From Planctomyces sp. SH-PL62 (GTDB taxonomy: Bacteria; Planctomycetota; Planctomycetia; Isosphaerales; Isosphaeraceae): a stretch of DNA of 64,000 bases. The notes beneath the pieces are model-generated. The model saw only the letters and a program-made list of their open reading frames with translations, made no database searches and was not told the origin of the DNA. Shown piece by piece: positions 26,421 to 36,456 of the stretch. The DNA lies in the NCBI RefSeq assembly GCF_001610895.1, contig NZ_CP011273.1, positions 868,001-932,000 on the forward strand, read 5' to 3'. Within the stretch, counting starts at the first letter, position 1. Every line of letters begins with the position of its first letter. A program made the translations under genes and the position numbers.

Positions 26421-26846
26421 TTATTCGGCATGCTCGATGACGTAGGTCCAACCGCGCTTTCGGTACTCGTCGGCCAGCCGCTCGATGATCTCGGCGTTCC
26501 GATTCCCGACCTTGTCCACGATGCGGATCGGTCGGAGCCCGCCGTCCGACGCCTCACCCTCGGCCTCCAGGCCGATGACAGGCCCCGTGTGCTCCTTCGT
26601 CTCCGCCTCGAGGTGCCAGTCCCGCTGGGAGCCGCTGACGCTCACCCGCGACTCGCGGGACAGGGGGCCGGGCTGCGGAAGGTCCTCCCCGGCTCTGGTG
26701 ATGACCGACCGGGTGGCGTCGAGCTGGGCCGCGAGCTGCGCGGCGAGTCGCAACCTCTCGCCCTCCCGCCGGACGAGATAGACGGCGACCAGCCCCAGGA
26801 CGAGGAACACGGCCATCGCCGACACGATCATGATGCGTCGCTTCAT
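26421..26846 (-). CDS. Membrane-anchored protein of unknown function
   Basis: The 141-residue protein starts behind a GGAGGG site. It has a signal-anchor (MKRRIMIVSAMAVFLVLGLVAV, basic then hydrophobic) and a soluble domain with a helical stretch EGERLRLAAQLAAQLDATRS. The rest is charged and could form a small alpha/beta domain. No known motif. It is on the same strand as the TPR gene at 25587-26237 (gap about 180 bases) and the LRR gene upstream. Confidence 0.6.
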   Translation of the reverse strand: MKRRIMIVSAMAVFLVLGLVAVYLVRREGERLRLAAQLAAQLDATRSVITRAGEDLPQPGPLSRESRVSVSGSQRDWHLEAETKEHTGPVIGLEAEGEASDGGLRPIRIVDKVGNRNAEIIERLADEYRKRGWTYVIEHAE

Positions 26847-26951
26847 GGCACCCTCCCGCCGCGAGCGAGGTGCTCCGGGCCTTCCTCGCAGGTTCGAGGA
26901 CGGACGAGGTCTTCCGCCGGCGACCCCGGGCGGCCGGGGCCGAGTCCCGGC

Positions 26952-27788
26952 CTAGGGATCCGGATCGACGTTGGGCATCTTCGCACAGAACCGCTCCCAG
27001 CCCTCTCCGGTGACGGCCGTCTGGCCCACCCAGACCTCCTTCAGATTCACCAGGCCGCGAAGCTCCTCCAGGCCGGCGTCCGACACCCTGGTGCGGTTGA
27101 TGTTCAGAAACGCCAGGGACTTCAGGCCCTTCAGGTGGACCAGCCCGGCGTCCGTGATCGGATTGCCGCTCAGGTCGAGGTGCTCCAGCCGGACCAGCGG
27201 GGCCAGGTGCGCCAGGGCGTCGTCCTGGAGCTCGGCATCGTCGACCTCGAGCACGTTCACCTGGAGCACCTTGAGGTTCCGGAGGCTTCGAATCTTCGCG
27301 AAGCCGGCCTCGGTGAGCGCGTGGCCCCAGATCCTGAGGGTCTCGAGCTCCGTCAGCCCCTCGATGACGTCCATCGTCCGGTCGGTCGTCAGTTCGGGGG
27401 TGATGTCGAGGTGGCGGAGCCTCGGGAAAGCCGACAGCTTCGACGCGAGGTCTTCCAGCTCGCGAGCCGTGAGGATCGGCTTCCCGCGCCTGTCGGCGTA
27501 GATCATGTTGACCTCGACCACGCTCTGGAAGAAGTCATCGCCGATCGCCCGCCTCAGCCAATCGGGCACCCACGCGGCACCGGCGGAGGCGAGCAGGCCG
27601 TCGCCTAACTCCCAATCGAACCGGACGACGCCGCCGTACGCCGTGAGGGCGGCGGCGGCCTCGCGCTGCTCCCGGGCGAGGCGGACCTGCCAGCCGAGCC
27701 AGACGCCGAGGCCGAGCACCAGGAGCATCAACCCCCGGACGCTGAGACTCAGGCGGCGCCGGGGTCCCTTCGCGGTCGCCCGTTCCAT
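26952..27788 (-). CDS. Leucine-rich repeat protein with N-terminal transmembrane anchor
   Basis: The ATG at 27786-27788 gives 278 residues, starting MERATAKGPRRRLSLSVRGLM followed by one transmembrane helix. The C-terminal part has plant-type/RNI-like leucine-rich repeats of about 24 residues: LRHLDITPELTTDRTMDVIEGLTELETL, LEHLDLSGNPITDAGLVHLKGL, LAFLNINRTRVSDAGLEELRGL, LKEVWVGQTAVTGEGW (key stretches). This LRR type, with TDAGL, is common in planctomycetes and serves protein binding. Where it sits and its partner are inferred from the anchor only. Confidence 0.82.
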   Translation of the reverse strand: MERATAKGPRRRLSLSVRGLMLLVLGLGVWLGWQVRLAREQREAAAALTAYGGVVRFDWELGDGLLASAGAAWVPDWLRRAIGDDFFQSVVEVNMIYADRRGKPILTARELEDLASKLSAFPRLRHLDITPELTTDRTMDVIEGLTELETLRIWGHALTEAGFAKIRSLRNLKVLQVNVLEVDDAELQDDALAHLAPLVRLEHLDLSGNPITDAGLVHLKGLKSLAFLNINRTRVSDAGLEELRGLVNLKEVWVGQTAVTGEGWERFCAKMPNVDPDP

Positions 27789-27949
27789 CGTCGTGGCCCC
27801 ACAGCCAGGACAGCCCGCGAACCGATCAGTCGACCGCAACCTTCTTCACATCCTAGTTTCGGCTTGCCCGGAAGGTCAATCCGGTCGGTCGATCGGGGGT
27901 CGGTTCGGATCCCGAAGTCGTCTCGTCGCGCGGCCCGGCTGCGCGAGGC

Positions 27950-29488
27950 TCAGCGCAGGAAGAGGCGGTAGACGGGGTTGTCGGTCTCGTCGACGCAGGG
28001 GTAGCCGAGGCCGGCGGTGAAGTCGTGGAAGGCGGCGAGATCGTCGTCGGGGATCTGGAGGCCGACGAGGGTGCGGGCGTAGTCGGCCCCCTGGTTGCGG
28101 TAGTGGAACAGGCTGATGTTCCAGTTCGGGGGCATGTTCGCCAGGAATCGCATGAGCGCGCCGGGGCGCTCGGGGAACTCGAAGCGGTAGAGCCGCTCGT
28201 CGCGGGCCAGGGGGGAACGACCGCCGACCATGTGGCGGACGTGCTCCTTGGACAGTTCGTCGCCGGTCAGGTCGACGACCGGGAAGCCCTCGTCGGTGAA
28301 CCGACGCGCCTGCTCGGCCGATTCGGCGCGGTCGCCGACGGCCAGGCCGATGAACAGGTGGGCGGAGGTCGCGTCCGAGATCCGGTAGTTGAACTCGGTC
28401 ACGCTGCGGTGGCCGATCAGCTCGCAGAGCCGCTTGAAGCTGCCGCGACGCTCGGGGATCGTCACGGCGAAGAGGGCCTCGCGCTCCTCGCCCACCTCGG
28501 CGCGCTCGGCGACGAACCGGAGGCGGTTGAAGTTGATGTTCGCCCCGCAAGCGATCGCCACCAGCGTCTCGCCTTGCAGGCCGTGCTTCGCCGCGTACTG
28601 CTTGGCCCCCGCGACCGACAGCGCCCCGGCCGGCTCCAGGATGCTCCGGGTGTCCTCGAACACGTCCTTGATCGCGGCGCAGGCGGCGTCGGCGTCGACC
28701 GCGACGAAGTCGTCGACCAGCTCGCGGGCCAGCCGGAAGGTCTCCTCGCCGACGAGCTTGACCGCCGTGCCGTCGGAGAAGAGGCCGACGTCGGCCAGCG
28801 CGACCCGATCCCCCGCGCGGACGGATCGGATCATGGCGTCGGAGTCGGTCGTCTGGACGCCGATCACCTTGATCTCCGGCCTCACCGCCTTGATGTAGGC
28901 CGCGACCCCGGAGATCAAGCCGCCGCCGCCGATCGCCGCGAAGACCGCGTGGATCGGCCCCTGATGCTGGCGGAGGATCTCCATCGCGATCGTCCCCTGG
29001 CCGGCGATCACGTCGGGATCGTCGAACGGATGGACGAACGTGTAACCGTGGATCTCGCAGAGTTCCAGGGCGTGCACGTGGGCGTCGGAGTAGCTCTCGC
29101 CGTGCAGGACGACCTCGCCGCCCAGGGCGCGCACGGCGTCGATCTTCAGGCTCGGCGTCGTCACCGGCATGACGATCGTCGCCCGGCAGGCCAGCTTCCG
29201 CGCGCTCAGCGCCACCCCTTGCGCATGGTTCCCCGCCGACGCGCAGACGACCCCTCGCCCGCGCTGCTCGGGCGACAGGAGGGCCATCTTGTTGTAGGCC
29301 CCGCGGAGCTTGAAGCTGAAGACCGGCTGCTCGTCCTCGCGCTTCAGCCAGACCTCGGCGCCGAGGCGGGCGGAGAGCTTGGGCGCGTGCTGCAACGGCG
29401 TCTCGACCGCCACGTCGTAAACGCGGGCGGTCAGGATCTTCTTGAGGTAGTCCATCAGTCCGAGGGGGGCGGGGTCTGTCGTCTTCAC
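27950..29488 (-). CDS. ilvA: Threonine ammonia-lyase, biosynthetic
   Basis: It deaminates threonine to 2-oxobutanoate, the first committed step to isoleucine. The 512-residue length matches the biosynthetic form, with a PLP catalytic domain (residues 1-330) and two ACT-like regulatory domains at the C-terminus. The PLP lysine is K60 in SFKLRGAYNK, and SAGNHAQGVALSA and the phosphate loop GGGGLISG follow. The ACT region starts at about 340 with EALFAVTIPERRGSFKRLCELIG, where isoleucine would bind. It is followed on the same strand by no other isoleucine gene; the gene upstream (higher coordinates) encodes an unrelated PVC cytochrome. Confidence 0.95.
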   Translation of the reverse strand: MKTTDPAPLGLMDYLKKILTARVYDVAVETPLQHAPKLSARLGAEVWLKREDEQPVFSFKLRGAYNKMALLSPEQRGRGVVCASAGNHAQGVALSARKLACRATIVMPVTTPSLKIDAVRALGGEVVLHGESYSDAHVHALELCEIHGYTFVHPFDDPDVIAGQGTIAMEILRQHQGPIHAVFAAIGGGGLISGVAAYIKAVRPEIKVIGVQTTDSDAMIRSVRAGDRVALADVGLFSDGTAVKLVGEETFRLARELVDDFVAVDADAACAAIKDVFEDTRSILEPAGALSVAGAKQYAAKHGLQGETLVAIACGANINFNRLRFVAERAEVGEEREALFAVTIPERRGSFKRLCELIGHRSVTEFNYRISDATSAHLFIGLAVGDRAESAEQARRFTDEGFPVVDLTGDELSKEHVRHMVGGRSPLARDERLYRFEFPERPGALMRFLANMPPNWNISLFHYRNQGADYARTLVGLQIPDDDLAAFHDFTAGLGYPCVDETDNPVYRLFLR

Positions 29489-29519
29489 GGGGGCCTTCGC
29501 GTGCGAGGGGACGCCCCGC

Positions 29520-32500
29520 TCAGGGGGCGGCGGGGGGCTCGGTGGAGTCCAGGAACTCGACGAGGTCGCGGATCTCGCGTCGGTTCAGATCCTTGATCAG
29601 ATCCTCGGGCATCGCCGAGCCGCCTCGGGACTTCTCCTCGATCTGATCCTTGGGGACCACGACGAGGGCGCCCTCGGGGGTGAGGAGCCGGACCTCGCGG
29701 TCGTCCTCGCCCTTGACGACGCCGGCGACGACCTGGCCGCTCGCGAGGGCCAGGACCTGGGACTCGAACCCCTCGGCGATCTGTTTGTTGGGGAGGACGA
29801 TCGACTCCAGGATGTACTCGCGGCCCTTGCGACGGCCGACGCCCGCCAGATCGGGGCCGACCTCGCCGCCGTCGCCGGCGACCTTGTGGCAGCGGAGGCA
29901 CTGGACCTCGGCCTTCTCGCGGAAGATCCGGCGGCCGCGCGCCGCGTCGCCTCCCGCAAGTGCGTCGCGGTAGGCGGCCAGCGGGTCGTCGGCCTTGCGG
30001 AGCGCGTCGTAGCGGGCGAGCGCGGCCTTCACGTCGGCGGACTCCCGCCCGGCGGCGGCCTCGGTCAGGTCGAGCCGGATCTCGGGGGGGACCTCGCCGG
30101 CCTCCAGCTTCGTCAGCCAGCGGCCGAGCAGGGCGTCGGCCTGCGCGCCCGGGACCGCGCCGAGCATGGCGAAGGCGGATTGCTTCTCCAGGATCGAGCC
30201 CCGATCGAGCACGCCGGCGGCCTCGTCGACCGCGCGGTCGGGCTCCAGGCGGGCCAGGATCCGCAGTCCCTCGGCGCGGACCGCGTCGGAGTCGGCCTTC
30301 CTCGCGGCGGCGACGACCTCGCCGAGCTTCTCGTCGTTCAGGGCGTCGAGCGCGCGGAGGGCCTCGACGCGCGAAGCGGCCGGGCGGGAGGCGTCGGCGG
30401 CCAGCCCGCGGAGCGACGGCCCGGCGTCGGCGACCTTCAACTCGCCCGCGGCCGAGGCGGCGGCCTCGCGGACGCGGTCGGAAGGGTCGGTGACCAGGCT
30501 CGGCAGGACCGGGGCCAGCGCAGCCACGGCCGGGTCGGCGGGCCGCTTCGATTCGCCCCGGTAGAGGCCGGTGATCGGGTGCAGCGGCGACGGCGCGCCC
30601 CATCGCGAGAGGATCTGGAGAGCCTCGACGCGGATCGACTCGGGCACGTCCTTCCGCGCGGCGACCGCCGCCAGGACGCGCGGGTCGCCGGGCTGGCCGA
30701 CGGCCTCGCAGGCCGCGAGCACGCGACGCCAGACCGGCTCCGTCAGGTCGCGTCGGGTGGCCAGGGCCGCGAGCTTCGTCAGGCCCTCCGCCAGGGCGGG
30801 CTCCTCGGTGACGGCGCGGGAAGCCTCCAGGACGATCGACGCGACGGGATCGTCGAGGAACCGGGCGACGGCCGGATTCCCGCGCTCCCGCATCGTGAGC
30901 AGAACGATCATGCGGACGTCGGAGGAGGGGTCCGAACCCAGCGCCTCGATCGCCGCGATCGCCTTCTCGTCGCCGCTCGCGGCGCGGGCCAGGGCCGACG
31001 TCGCGGCCGATCTCAGGTAGGGGTCGCCGCCGTCGCCGGCCCGCATCCGGGCCATGATCGGCTCGACGACCTCCGCCGACGGGAGGAGTCGCGCCAGGGC
31101 GAGCATCGCGTAGAGCCGGACACGCGGAGATTCGTCGTCCAGCAGCGGTAGGATCGCCGACGGCGGCGTGACGACGGCCTCGGCCAGCGCCCGCGCGGCC
31201 TGAGCGCGGACCTCCGCGTCCGGGTCTTTGAGGAGGGCGAGGAGCGGCGGCGAAAGCTCGCGGCGGCGGTCGTCGTCCGAAGCCCGGAGGACCTGGCCAA
31301 GGCCCCAGATCGCGTGCAGCCGCCCGTACCCCTCGCCGTTCGCGGCGGCGTTCCGAAGCGCGGCCAACGCGTCTTCTCGGTCGGCCTTCGGCAGCGTCGC
31401 GAGCGCGCCCGTGCGCGGGACGGCCGGCCCCGACTCGGGTTTCGCGCGATCGGCCAGGGTGAACTGCGCCTCCTGGCGGACCCTCCGGTCGGGGTGGGCG
31501 AGGAGGCGGCCCAGCTCGTCGTTCGGCCGGGCGTCGAAGCCCTCGGCGAGGAGCCGCTTGACCTCGGCGACGCGGGGGTCGGCTGCGGCGGGGTCGGAGA
31601 CGCGCCAGATGCGGCCCTTGTCGGTCTTGTTCCAGCCCTTGATCCAGTCGCTGACGTAGAGCGCGCCGTCGGGGCCGAAATCGCAGTCGGTGGCCTGGAG
31701 GCCCCAGAGGAACTCCTTCGGCTCGACCAGCTCGAACGACGCCCCCCTCGGCCGCACGGCGAACGAGCGGACGCCGCTGGTGGCCGCCGCGCCCCGGAAG
31801 TCGCTGAGGTAGAAGCGGCCCTTCTCGCCGTCGTTCAGGCCGACGCCGGGATAGATCGCCAGGCCGGAGGGGCCGTCGGAGAAGTTGGCGAGCGGTGGGA
31901 TCTGGTAGGCGGGCTTGCCTTCGAGCTCCGGCGTCCACATCTTTTCGCTGTTCCAGACGCCCCGGCTGTTCGGCTTCTCGATGAACTGGTAGCCGATCCG
32001 CCAGCCGCTGTCGCCCCCTTCGATGATGTGGACGAAGCGGGCCTTGTCGCCGCCGTCGGAGTTGTTGTCGACGGTGAAGAGGTCGCCGGTGTCGTTGAAG
32101 GCCAGCTCCTGCGGGTTCCGCAGCCCGGTGGCGACGACCTCCAGGTTCGCGCCGTCGGGGTCGCAGCGAAGGACCGAGCCGCTGTCGAGCACGGCCAGCT
32201 TCCGGCCCTCGGGCGTCACGAGGTTGAAGCCCCGGTCGCCGATCGAGAAGTACAGCTTGCCGTCGGGCCCGAAGATCAGGCCGTGGAGGTCGTGGCCGAG
32301 GAAGCCGACGTGCACGCCGTAGCCGGTGTGAAGGGACTTGCGGACGTCGGCCTTGCCGTCGCCGTCCGTATCCCTGAGCAGCCAGAGGTCGGGGATGTTG
32401 GCGAAGTAGACGTCGCCCTTGCGGGCCAGGACGCCGGCCGCGATACCGGTCTCGGGGCCGTCGAAGCCCTCGGCGAAGATCTGGGCGTGGTCGGCCTTGC

Positions 32501-32948
32501 CGTCGCCGTCGCGGTCCTCGACGAGCCGGATCCGCTCGCTCTCGACGCCGAACCTCGCGAACTCCTCGGCCGTGAAGAACTTCCGATACATGGCGACGCG
32601 GTCGGCCACGGTCCGGGCGGCGAGGTCGTCCACCAGCCAGTTCATGTGGCTGCGGTTGTCGGTCACGCCGTCGGTGTGGCGGAAGGTCTCGACGACGAAG
32701 AACCGACCCTTCGCGTCGGCGTGGAAGGCGACCGGGTTCGCCACCAGCGGCTCGGCCGCGAACAAATCGACCTGGAACCCGGGCGCGACGCGCAGCGACT
32801 TCAGGGCTTCCGCCGGCTCCGGAATCCGCCCGACTGGACGGGCCGTGGCCGAGCCGTCTTCCGCGACCGCCGATCGGCCGGGGAGGGCCGTCGAGGCCAG
32901 GACCGCGAGGAGACCGGGGAGGACGACGGAAGGAAGGCGAAGGCGCAT
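29520..32948 (-). CDS. Large exported PVC-type cytochrome c protein with HEAT-like repeats
   Basis: The 1142-residue protein has a signal peptide (MRLRLPSVVLPGLLAVLA, cleavage near AVA). The N-terminal 450 residues form a beta-propeller dehydrogenase-like domain (PVC membrane-bound dehydrogenase type): APGFQVDLFAAEPLVANP, FVVETFRHTDGVTDNRSH, DRDGDGKADHAQIFAEGFDG. The middle, about 470-970, has HEAT-like helical repeats. The C-terminal domain binds haem at C1017-x-x-C1020-H1021 in CLRCHKVAGDGGEVGPDLAGVG and ends with the typical LPNKQIAEGFES and RREIRDLVEFL. Such proteins are hallmark PVC bacteria proteins, probably periplasmic and involved in oxidising sugars or in electron transfer. Confidence 0.93.
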   Translation of the reverse strand: MRLRLPSVVLPGLLAVLASTALPGRSAVAEDGSATARPVGRIPEPAEALKSLRVAPGFQVDLFAAEPLVANPVAFHADAKGRFFVVETFRHTDGVTDNRSHMNWLVDDLAARTVADRVAMYRKFFTAEEFARFGVESERIRLVEDRDGDGKADHAQIFAEGFDGPETGIAAGVLARKGDVYFANIPDLWLLRDTDGDGKADVRKSLHTGYGVHVGFLGHDLHGLIFGPDGKLYFSIGDRGFNLVTPEGRKLAVLDSGSVLRCDPDGANLEVVATGLRNPQELAFNDTGDLFTVDNNSDGGDKARFVHIIEGGDSGWRIGYQFIEKPNSRGVWNSEKMWTPELEGKPAYQIPPLANFSDGPSGLAIYPGVGLNDGEKGRFYLSDFRGAAATSGVRSFAVRPRGASFELVEPKEFLWGLQATDCDFGPDGALYVSDWIKGWNKTDKGRIWRVSDPAAADPRVAEVKRLLAEGFDARPNDELGRLLAHPDRRVRQEAQFTLADRAKPESGPAVPRTGALATLPKADREDALAALRNAAANGEGYGRLHAIWGLGQVLRASDDDRRRELSPPLLALLKDPDAEVRAQAARALAEAVVTPPSAILPLLDDESPRVRLYAMLALARLLPSAEVVEPIMARMRAGDGGDPYLRSAATSALARAASGDEKAIAAIEALGSDPSSDVRMIVLLTMRERGNPAVARFLDDPVASIVLEASRAVTEEPALAEGLTKLAALATRRDLTEPVWRRVLAACEAVGQPGDPRVLAAVAARKDVPESIRVEALQILSRWGAPSPLHPITGLYRGESKRPADPAVAALAPVLPSLVTDPSDRVREAAASAAGELKVADAGPSLRGLAADASRPAASRVEALRALDALNDEKLGEVVAAARKADSDAVRAEGLRILARLEPDRAVDEAAGVLDRGSILEKQSAFAMLGAVPGAQADALLGRWLTKLEAGEVPPEIRLDLTEAAAGRESADVKAALARYDALRKADDPLAAYRDALAGGDAARGRRIFREKAEVQCLRCHKVAGDGGEVGPDLAGVGRRKGREYILESIVLPNKQIAEGFESQVLALASGQVVAGVVKGEDDREVRLLTPEGALVVVPKDQIEEKSRGGSAMPEDLIKDLNRREIRDLVEFLDSTEPPAAP

Positions 32949-33066
32949 GAAGCGGTCTCGCGAGAGGTGCTGAGGGTGGAGAGGCCCGGAACGCTGGATC
33001 GTCGAGGCCGACCCGGCGCATGTTTGGTCTGTCGACGTGGGCGCGCGATCGCGCCCGACCGGCGGT

Positions 33067-33993
33067 TCAGCTCGTGATGCCCTTCGTGAGATGCATGAAG
33101 GCGGTTTCGAGGTTGATCTCGTCTTCCTTGAAGAGGGTCAGCTCGAAGCCGTTCTCGAGGATCCGGCTGGCGAGGAAGCCGTACTGGTGGACGCCGGGGC
33201 GGAGCTTGACGATCAGCACGCCGGCCTTCTCGTCGACGGTCTCGACCTCGGGCTGGGCTTCGAGGAAGTCGGCGGCTTCGTTCAGGCGTTCGGCGACGTT
33301 GATGTTCAGGACGATGTCCGTGCGGACCCGCTTCATGACCTCGGTGACTTCGCCGTTCACCAGCAGGCAGCCCTGCTCGATGATGCCGATCTTGTTGCAG
33401 ATGTCGGCCAGCTCGGGGAGGATGTGGCTGGAGACGAGGATCGTCTTGCCCATGCTCCGCAGCTCTTTCAGCAGCGCCCGCATCTCGATCCGGGCGCGGG
33501 GGTCGAGGCCCGAGGCGGGCTCGTCCAGGAGGAGCACCTGGGGGTCGTGCAGCAGCGTCCGGGCCAGGCCCAGGCGCTGGGTCATCCCGCGCGAGAGGCT
33601 CGTCACCATCGCATCGCGCTTGTAGGTCAGGTCGACGAGCTCGAGGACTTCCTCGCAGATCTTGCGACGGGCGGGGCCCTTGATTCGGTAGGCGGCGGCG
33701 AAGAATTCGAGGTACTCGATGACCTTCATGTCGTCGTACACGCCGAAGAAGTCGGGCATGTAGCCGATGACGCGACGGATCTCCTTGGACTTGGTGTAGA
33801 TCGAGTAGCCGCAGACGGTGGCCTCGCCCCAGCTCGGGTTGAGCAGCGTGGCGAGGATCCGCATCGTGGTGGTCTTGCCCGCGCCGTTGGGACCGATGAA
33901 GCCGTACACGTCCCCCTGATTGAGCGTCAGGTTGAGGCGGTTCAGGGCGTACATGTCGCCGTACATCTTCGTCAGGTCGTGAGTCTCGATCAT
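33067..33993 (-). CDS. ABC transporter ATP-binding protein, ABC-2 type
   Basis: The 308-residue protein has Walker A GPNGAGKTTT, the signature LSRGMTQRLGLAR, Walker B VLLLDEPASGLD and the switch H in VSSHILPE. The C-terminal third is the extra domain of ABC-2 export ATPases. It follows the large membrane protein at 34058-36385 with a 64-base gap, so the two probably form one transcript. The substrate of this export system is not known; comparable planctomycete pairs resemble gliding-type or cell-envelope ABC transporters. Confidence 0.88.
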   Translation of the reverse strand: MIETHDLTKMYGDMYALNRLNLTLNQGDVYGFIGPNGAGKTTTMRILATLLNPSWGEATVCGYSIYTKSKEIRRVIGYMPDFFGVYDDMKVIEYLEFFAAAYRIKGPARRKICEEVLELVDLTYKRDAMVTSLSRGMTQRLGLARTLLHDPQVLLLDEPASGLDPRARIEMRALLKELRSMGKTILVSSHILPELADICNKIGIIEQGCLLVNGEVTEVMKRVRTDIVLNINVAERLNEAADFLEAQPEVETVDEKAGVLIVKLRPGVHQYGFLASRILENGFELTLFKEDEINLETAFMHLTKGITS

Positions 33994-34057
33994 CGCGGTC
34001 CGCCTCGTCTCATCGGTCGGTCTGGGGGCTGTTCGCGTCGGCTTCTCGTGACGGGTA

Positions 34058-36385
34058 TCAGGGCCGGGTCGGATCAGAGGCGGCGGAGACGGCCGCGACC
34101 CTGGCGCCGGGCGATTTGAGCGGCAGGACGACCCGCAGCAGCGTCGTCTGCTCGATCCGGGCCTCGTTGGGGGCGTTGCCGATGGCCACCTGCGCCGCGG
34201 GGCGCTTCGTCCGGGCGACGAGCATCGGCCGCTGGAGCGCCAGCTGGCCGGTGAGGTCCAGGTCGTGCAGGGTCGAGTTCCCCAGCGGCTGCTCCTGGCC
34301 CGTGCGGCGGGACTCGCTCTCGTGGAACATCACGGACAGCAGCAGGTCGCCCCGGTTCAGGAGGGCGTCGGGGGTCCCCGTCTCCCCCTTCATGTAGCGG
34401 GGCTCGCGCGACTTGAGTTCGCCCGAGAGGGTGCGGTCGCTCTGCAATTCCACCCGGATCGTCTGGCCGGGGGCGAGGTCGCCGAGCTGATAGACCTGCT
34501 TGCCGAAGGCGAGGAGGGCGTCGGTCAGCGGGTAGGTTTGCAGGTTCGTGATCGTCCCCTGGAGGCGGTCGAAGCCGGCGACGGCCAGGTCGGACTCGAC
34601 GACCGGCGAGGCCGGGCCGAACCATCGCGAGGAGACGGTCTTGGTGCTCCAGATCGGGATGCGGACCCGTTCCAGCCGGTCGAGCCCGCCGGTCGGCGCG
34701 TACGAGTAGCCGCCGCCGGAGAACGAGAAGCGGCCCGTGGAGCCCCCCATGCCGCCGAACTGGCTCTCGGGCACGCCGAACCAACTCGTCACCACCTCGA
34801 CGCCCGGGGCGGGACGGGCGGGCTCGCCGGTCGAGGCCGGCGCGAGCGGCGGCGCGTCGGCCGGGCCGTCGACCGGCATCGGCAGGAAGCCCAGGTCGTA
34901 GTCGCGGTTCTGCGGGCTGAACAGGGTCGCCCACGATCGCCCTCGGGTCAGCCCGGAGACCTGGTCGACGTCGACCAGGTCCACCTTGTTGACCAGCAGG
35001 TCGTTCCCCTTGAGTCGGTAGGCGGCGAAGTAGGCGAGCAGGCTGACGGCCGTCACGATCAGGGGGAACGTGATCCAGGTCAGCTCCATCCGCTTGAGGA
35101 CCTTCTTGAGGAAGAAGTAGTCCCCCGGGCCGATCGCCAGGATGTAGAGGAAGATCAGGAACGCGACCAGCCCGAACGGCACCAGCTTGACGCGCGGGAA
35201 CTGCTCCAGGGCGACCCGGAGCTGGCTCGCCAGGTCGGTGACGCCGGTGGCGTAGAACCGTCCCGTCCCCCCCATCATGGCGGCGCCGGCGTCCTCCTGG
35301 AAGCGGTCGCGGCGCAGGTCGAGGGCCTGGACCCAGAAGAGGCCGCGGTCGGTCCAGTCGGCGAAGACCTTCTCCTCGACGTCGACCCCGATCAGCGTGA
35401 CCCGGCCGAAGCCGAGAGGCCCCCGGACGATCAGCGGCAGGTTGGCGATCGACGCCAGGACCTTGCCGCCGCGAGCCTCCACCTCTTCCATCTTCGTCGC
35501 CATGTGGGCCGGGCTGCCGGGGGGGGTGATCGGCTTGGTGGAGTTCGCGAAGGTGTCGAGCGCCTCCAGCGACTGCACCCGCTCGCGACCGGTCAGGAGG
35601 GCCGGGAGCGCCTGGCCGAGGGAGGATTCGCGGACCGCCTGCCAGTTCTCGCCGACGGCGACCACCAGGTGGCCGCCCCGCCTGGCCCATTCGACGAGGG
35701 CCTCGCCTCGGGGGCCGGCGAGCATCTCCAGCGTGGCCCGGTCGGCGGTGTCGAGCACGACGACCCGCGCGCCGTCGTAGCCCAGCCAGCGGCCGGGGAG
35801 GCGGTCGGCCTCGGCGTCGATCGCGGTGAGGACCAGCTCCGATTCGCGGCCGTCCGACCGCTTGAAGCCGGCGACCTCCTTCACCTGGTCGACCCCCTGG
35901 GGCCTCCCCACGGTGAGGATCCAGGAATCGTCGGGGGCCAGGGCGGTCAGGTCGGTGCGGGCGATCTGGTCGCGGGTCCGCGCGCCCAGCCAGCGGCCGC
36001 CCTCGTCATAAAACCGGACCGAGAACTCGCCGTCGCGGCCCCCGGCGCGGGTGTAGGCGACGTAGGTCCGGGTCTCGCCGGCCGGCAGGTCGATCGGCTG
36101 TCGGACCGAGGTGGGGACGCCGTCGTCGTCGCCGACCACCACGTCGAGGAAGCCCCGGAACGGGACGCCCCCCCCCTTGACCTGCACCCAGACCGGCGTC
36201 CACGCGCCGATCTTGAAGACGTCGGCCCCGCCGAAGCCGATCCGAAGGTTCTCGACCTCCACCGGCAGGGCCGCCCGCGCCGGGCCGGGCGCGACCAGGA
36301 CGAACGCTCCGACGAGCGCCGACAGGACGATCCAGGATGCCAATCGGGGGCGGCGACGCAGCGGCGGACGGGAGTTGATCATCAT
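34058..36385 (-). CDS. Large membrane protein with glutamine-amidotransferase-like periplasmic domain
   Basis: The 775-residue protein begins with a signal-like helix (WIVLSALVGAFVLVAPGPARA) and a large extracellular region with VWVQVKGGGVPFRGFLDV, a DUF4350/GldG-like amidotransferase fold suggested by VVVLDTADRATLEML and GFGRVTLIGVD. Two transmembrane helices lie near residues 407-425 (LVPFGLVAFLIFLYILAIG) and 441-461. The segment between and the last third are mostly beta. It precedes an ABC ATPase and is likely part of the same transporter or of a regulated export system. No enzyme motif is certain. Confidence 0.7.
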   Translation of the reverse strand: MMINSRPPLRRRPRLASWIVLSALVGAFVLVAPGPARAALPVEVENLRIGFGGADVFKIGAWTPVWVQVKGGGVPFRGFLDVVVGDDDGVPTSVRQPIDLPAGETRTYVAYTRAGGRDGEFSVRFYDEGGRWLGARTRDQIARTDLTALAPDDSWILTVGRPQGVDQVKEVAGFKRSDGRESELVLTAIDAEADRLPGRWLGYDGARVVVLDTADRATLEMLAGPRGEALVEWARRGGHLVVAVGENWQAVRESSLGQALPALLTGRERVQSLEALDTFANSTKPITPPGSPAHMATKMEEVEARGGKVLASIANLPLIVRGPLGFGRVTLIGVDVEEKVFADWTDRGLFWVQALDLRRDRFQEDAGAAMMGGTGRFYATGVTDLASQLRVALEQFPRVKLVPFGLVAFLIFLYILAIGPGDYFFLKKVLKRMELTWITFPLIVTAVSLLAYFAAYRLKGNDLLVNKVDLVDVDQVSGLTRGRSWATLFSPQNRDYDLGFLPMPVDGPADAPPLAPASTGEPARPAPGVEVVTSWFGVPESQFGGMGGSTGRFSFSGGGYSYAPTGGLDRLERVRIPIWSTKTVSSRWFGPASPVVESDLAVAGFDRLQGTITNLQTYPLTDALLAFGKQVYQLGDLAPGQTIRVELQSDRTLSGELKSREPRYMKGETGTPDALLNRGDLLLSVMFHESESRRTGQEQPLGNSTLHDLDLTGQLALQRPMLVARTKRPAAQVAIGNAPNEARIEQTTLLRVVLPLKSPGARVAAVSAASDPTRP

Positions 36386-36456
36386 GGATGGCGGCCACAG
36401 GTGATGAGCGTCGGGGGCTACGCTAGGCTAAGCTACGGAGGCGGGCGGCCGAAGGT

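Noticed and set aside
31314-33077. Long open frame antisense to the PVC cytochrome gene
   Set aside because: It is a shadow of the HEAT-repeat gene with biased composition and no recognisable domain.
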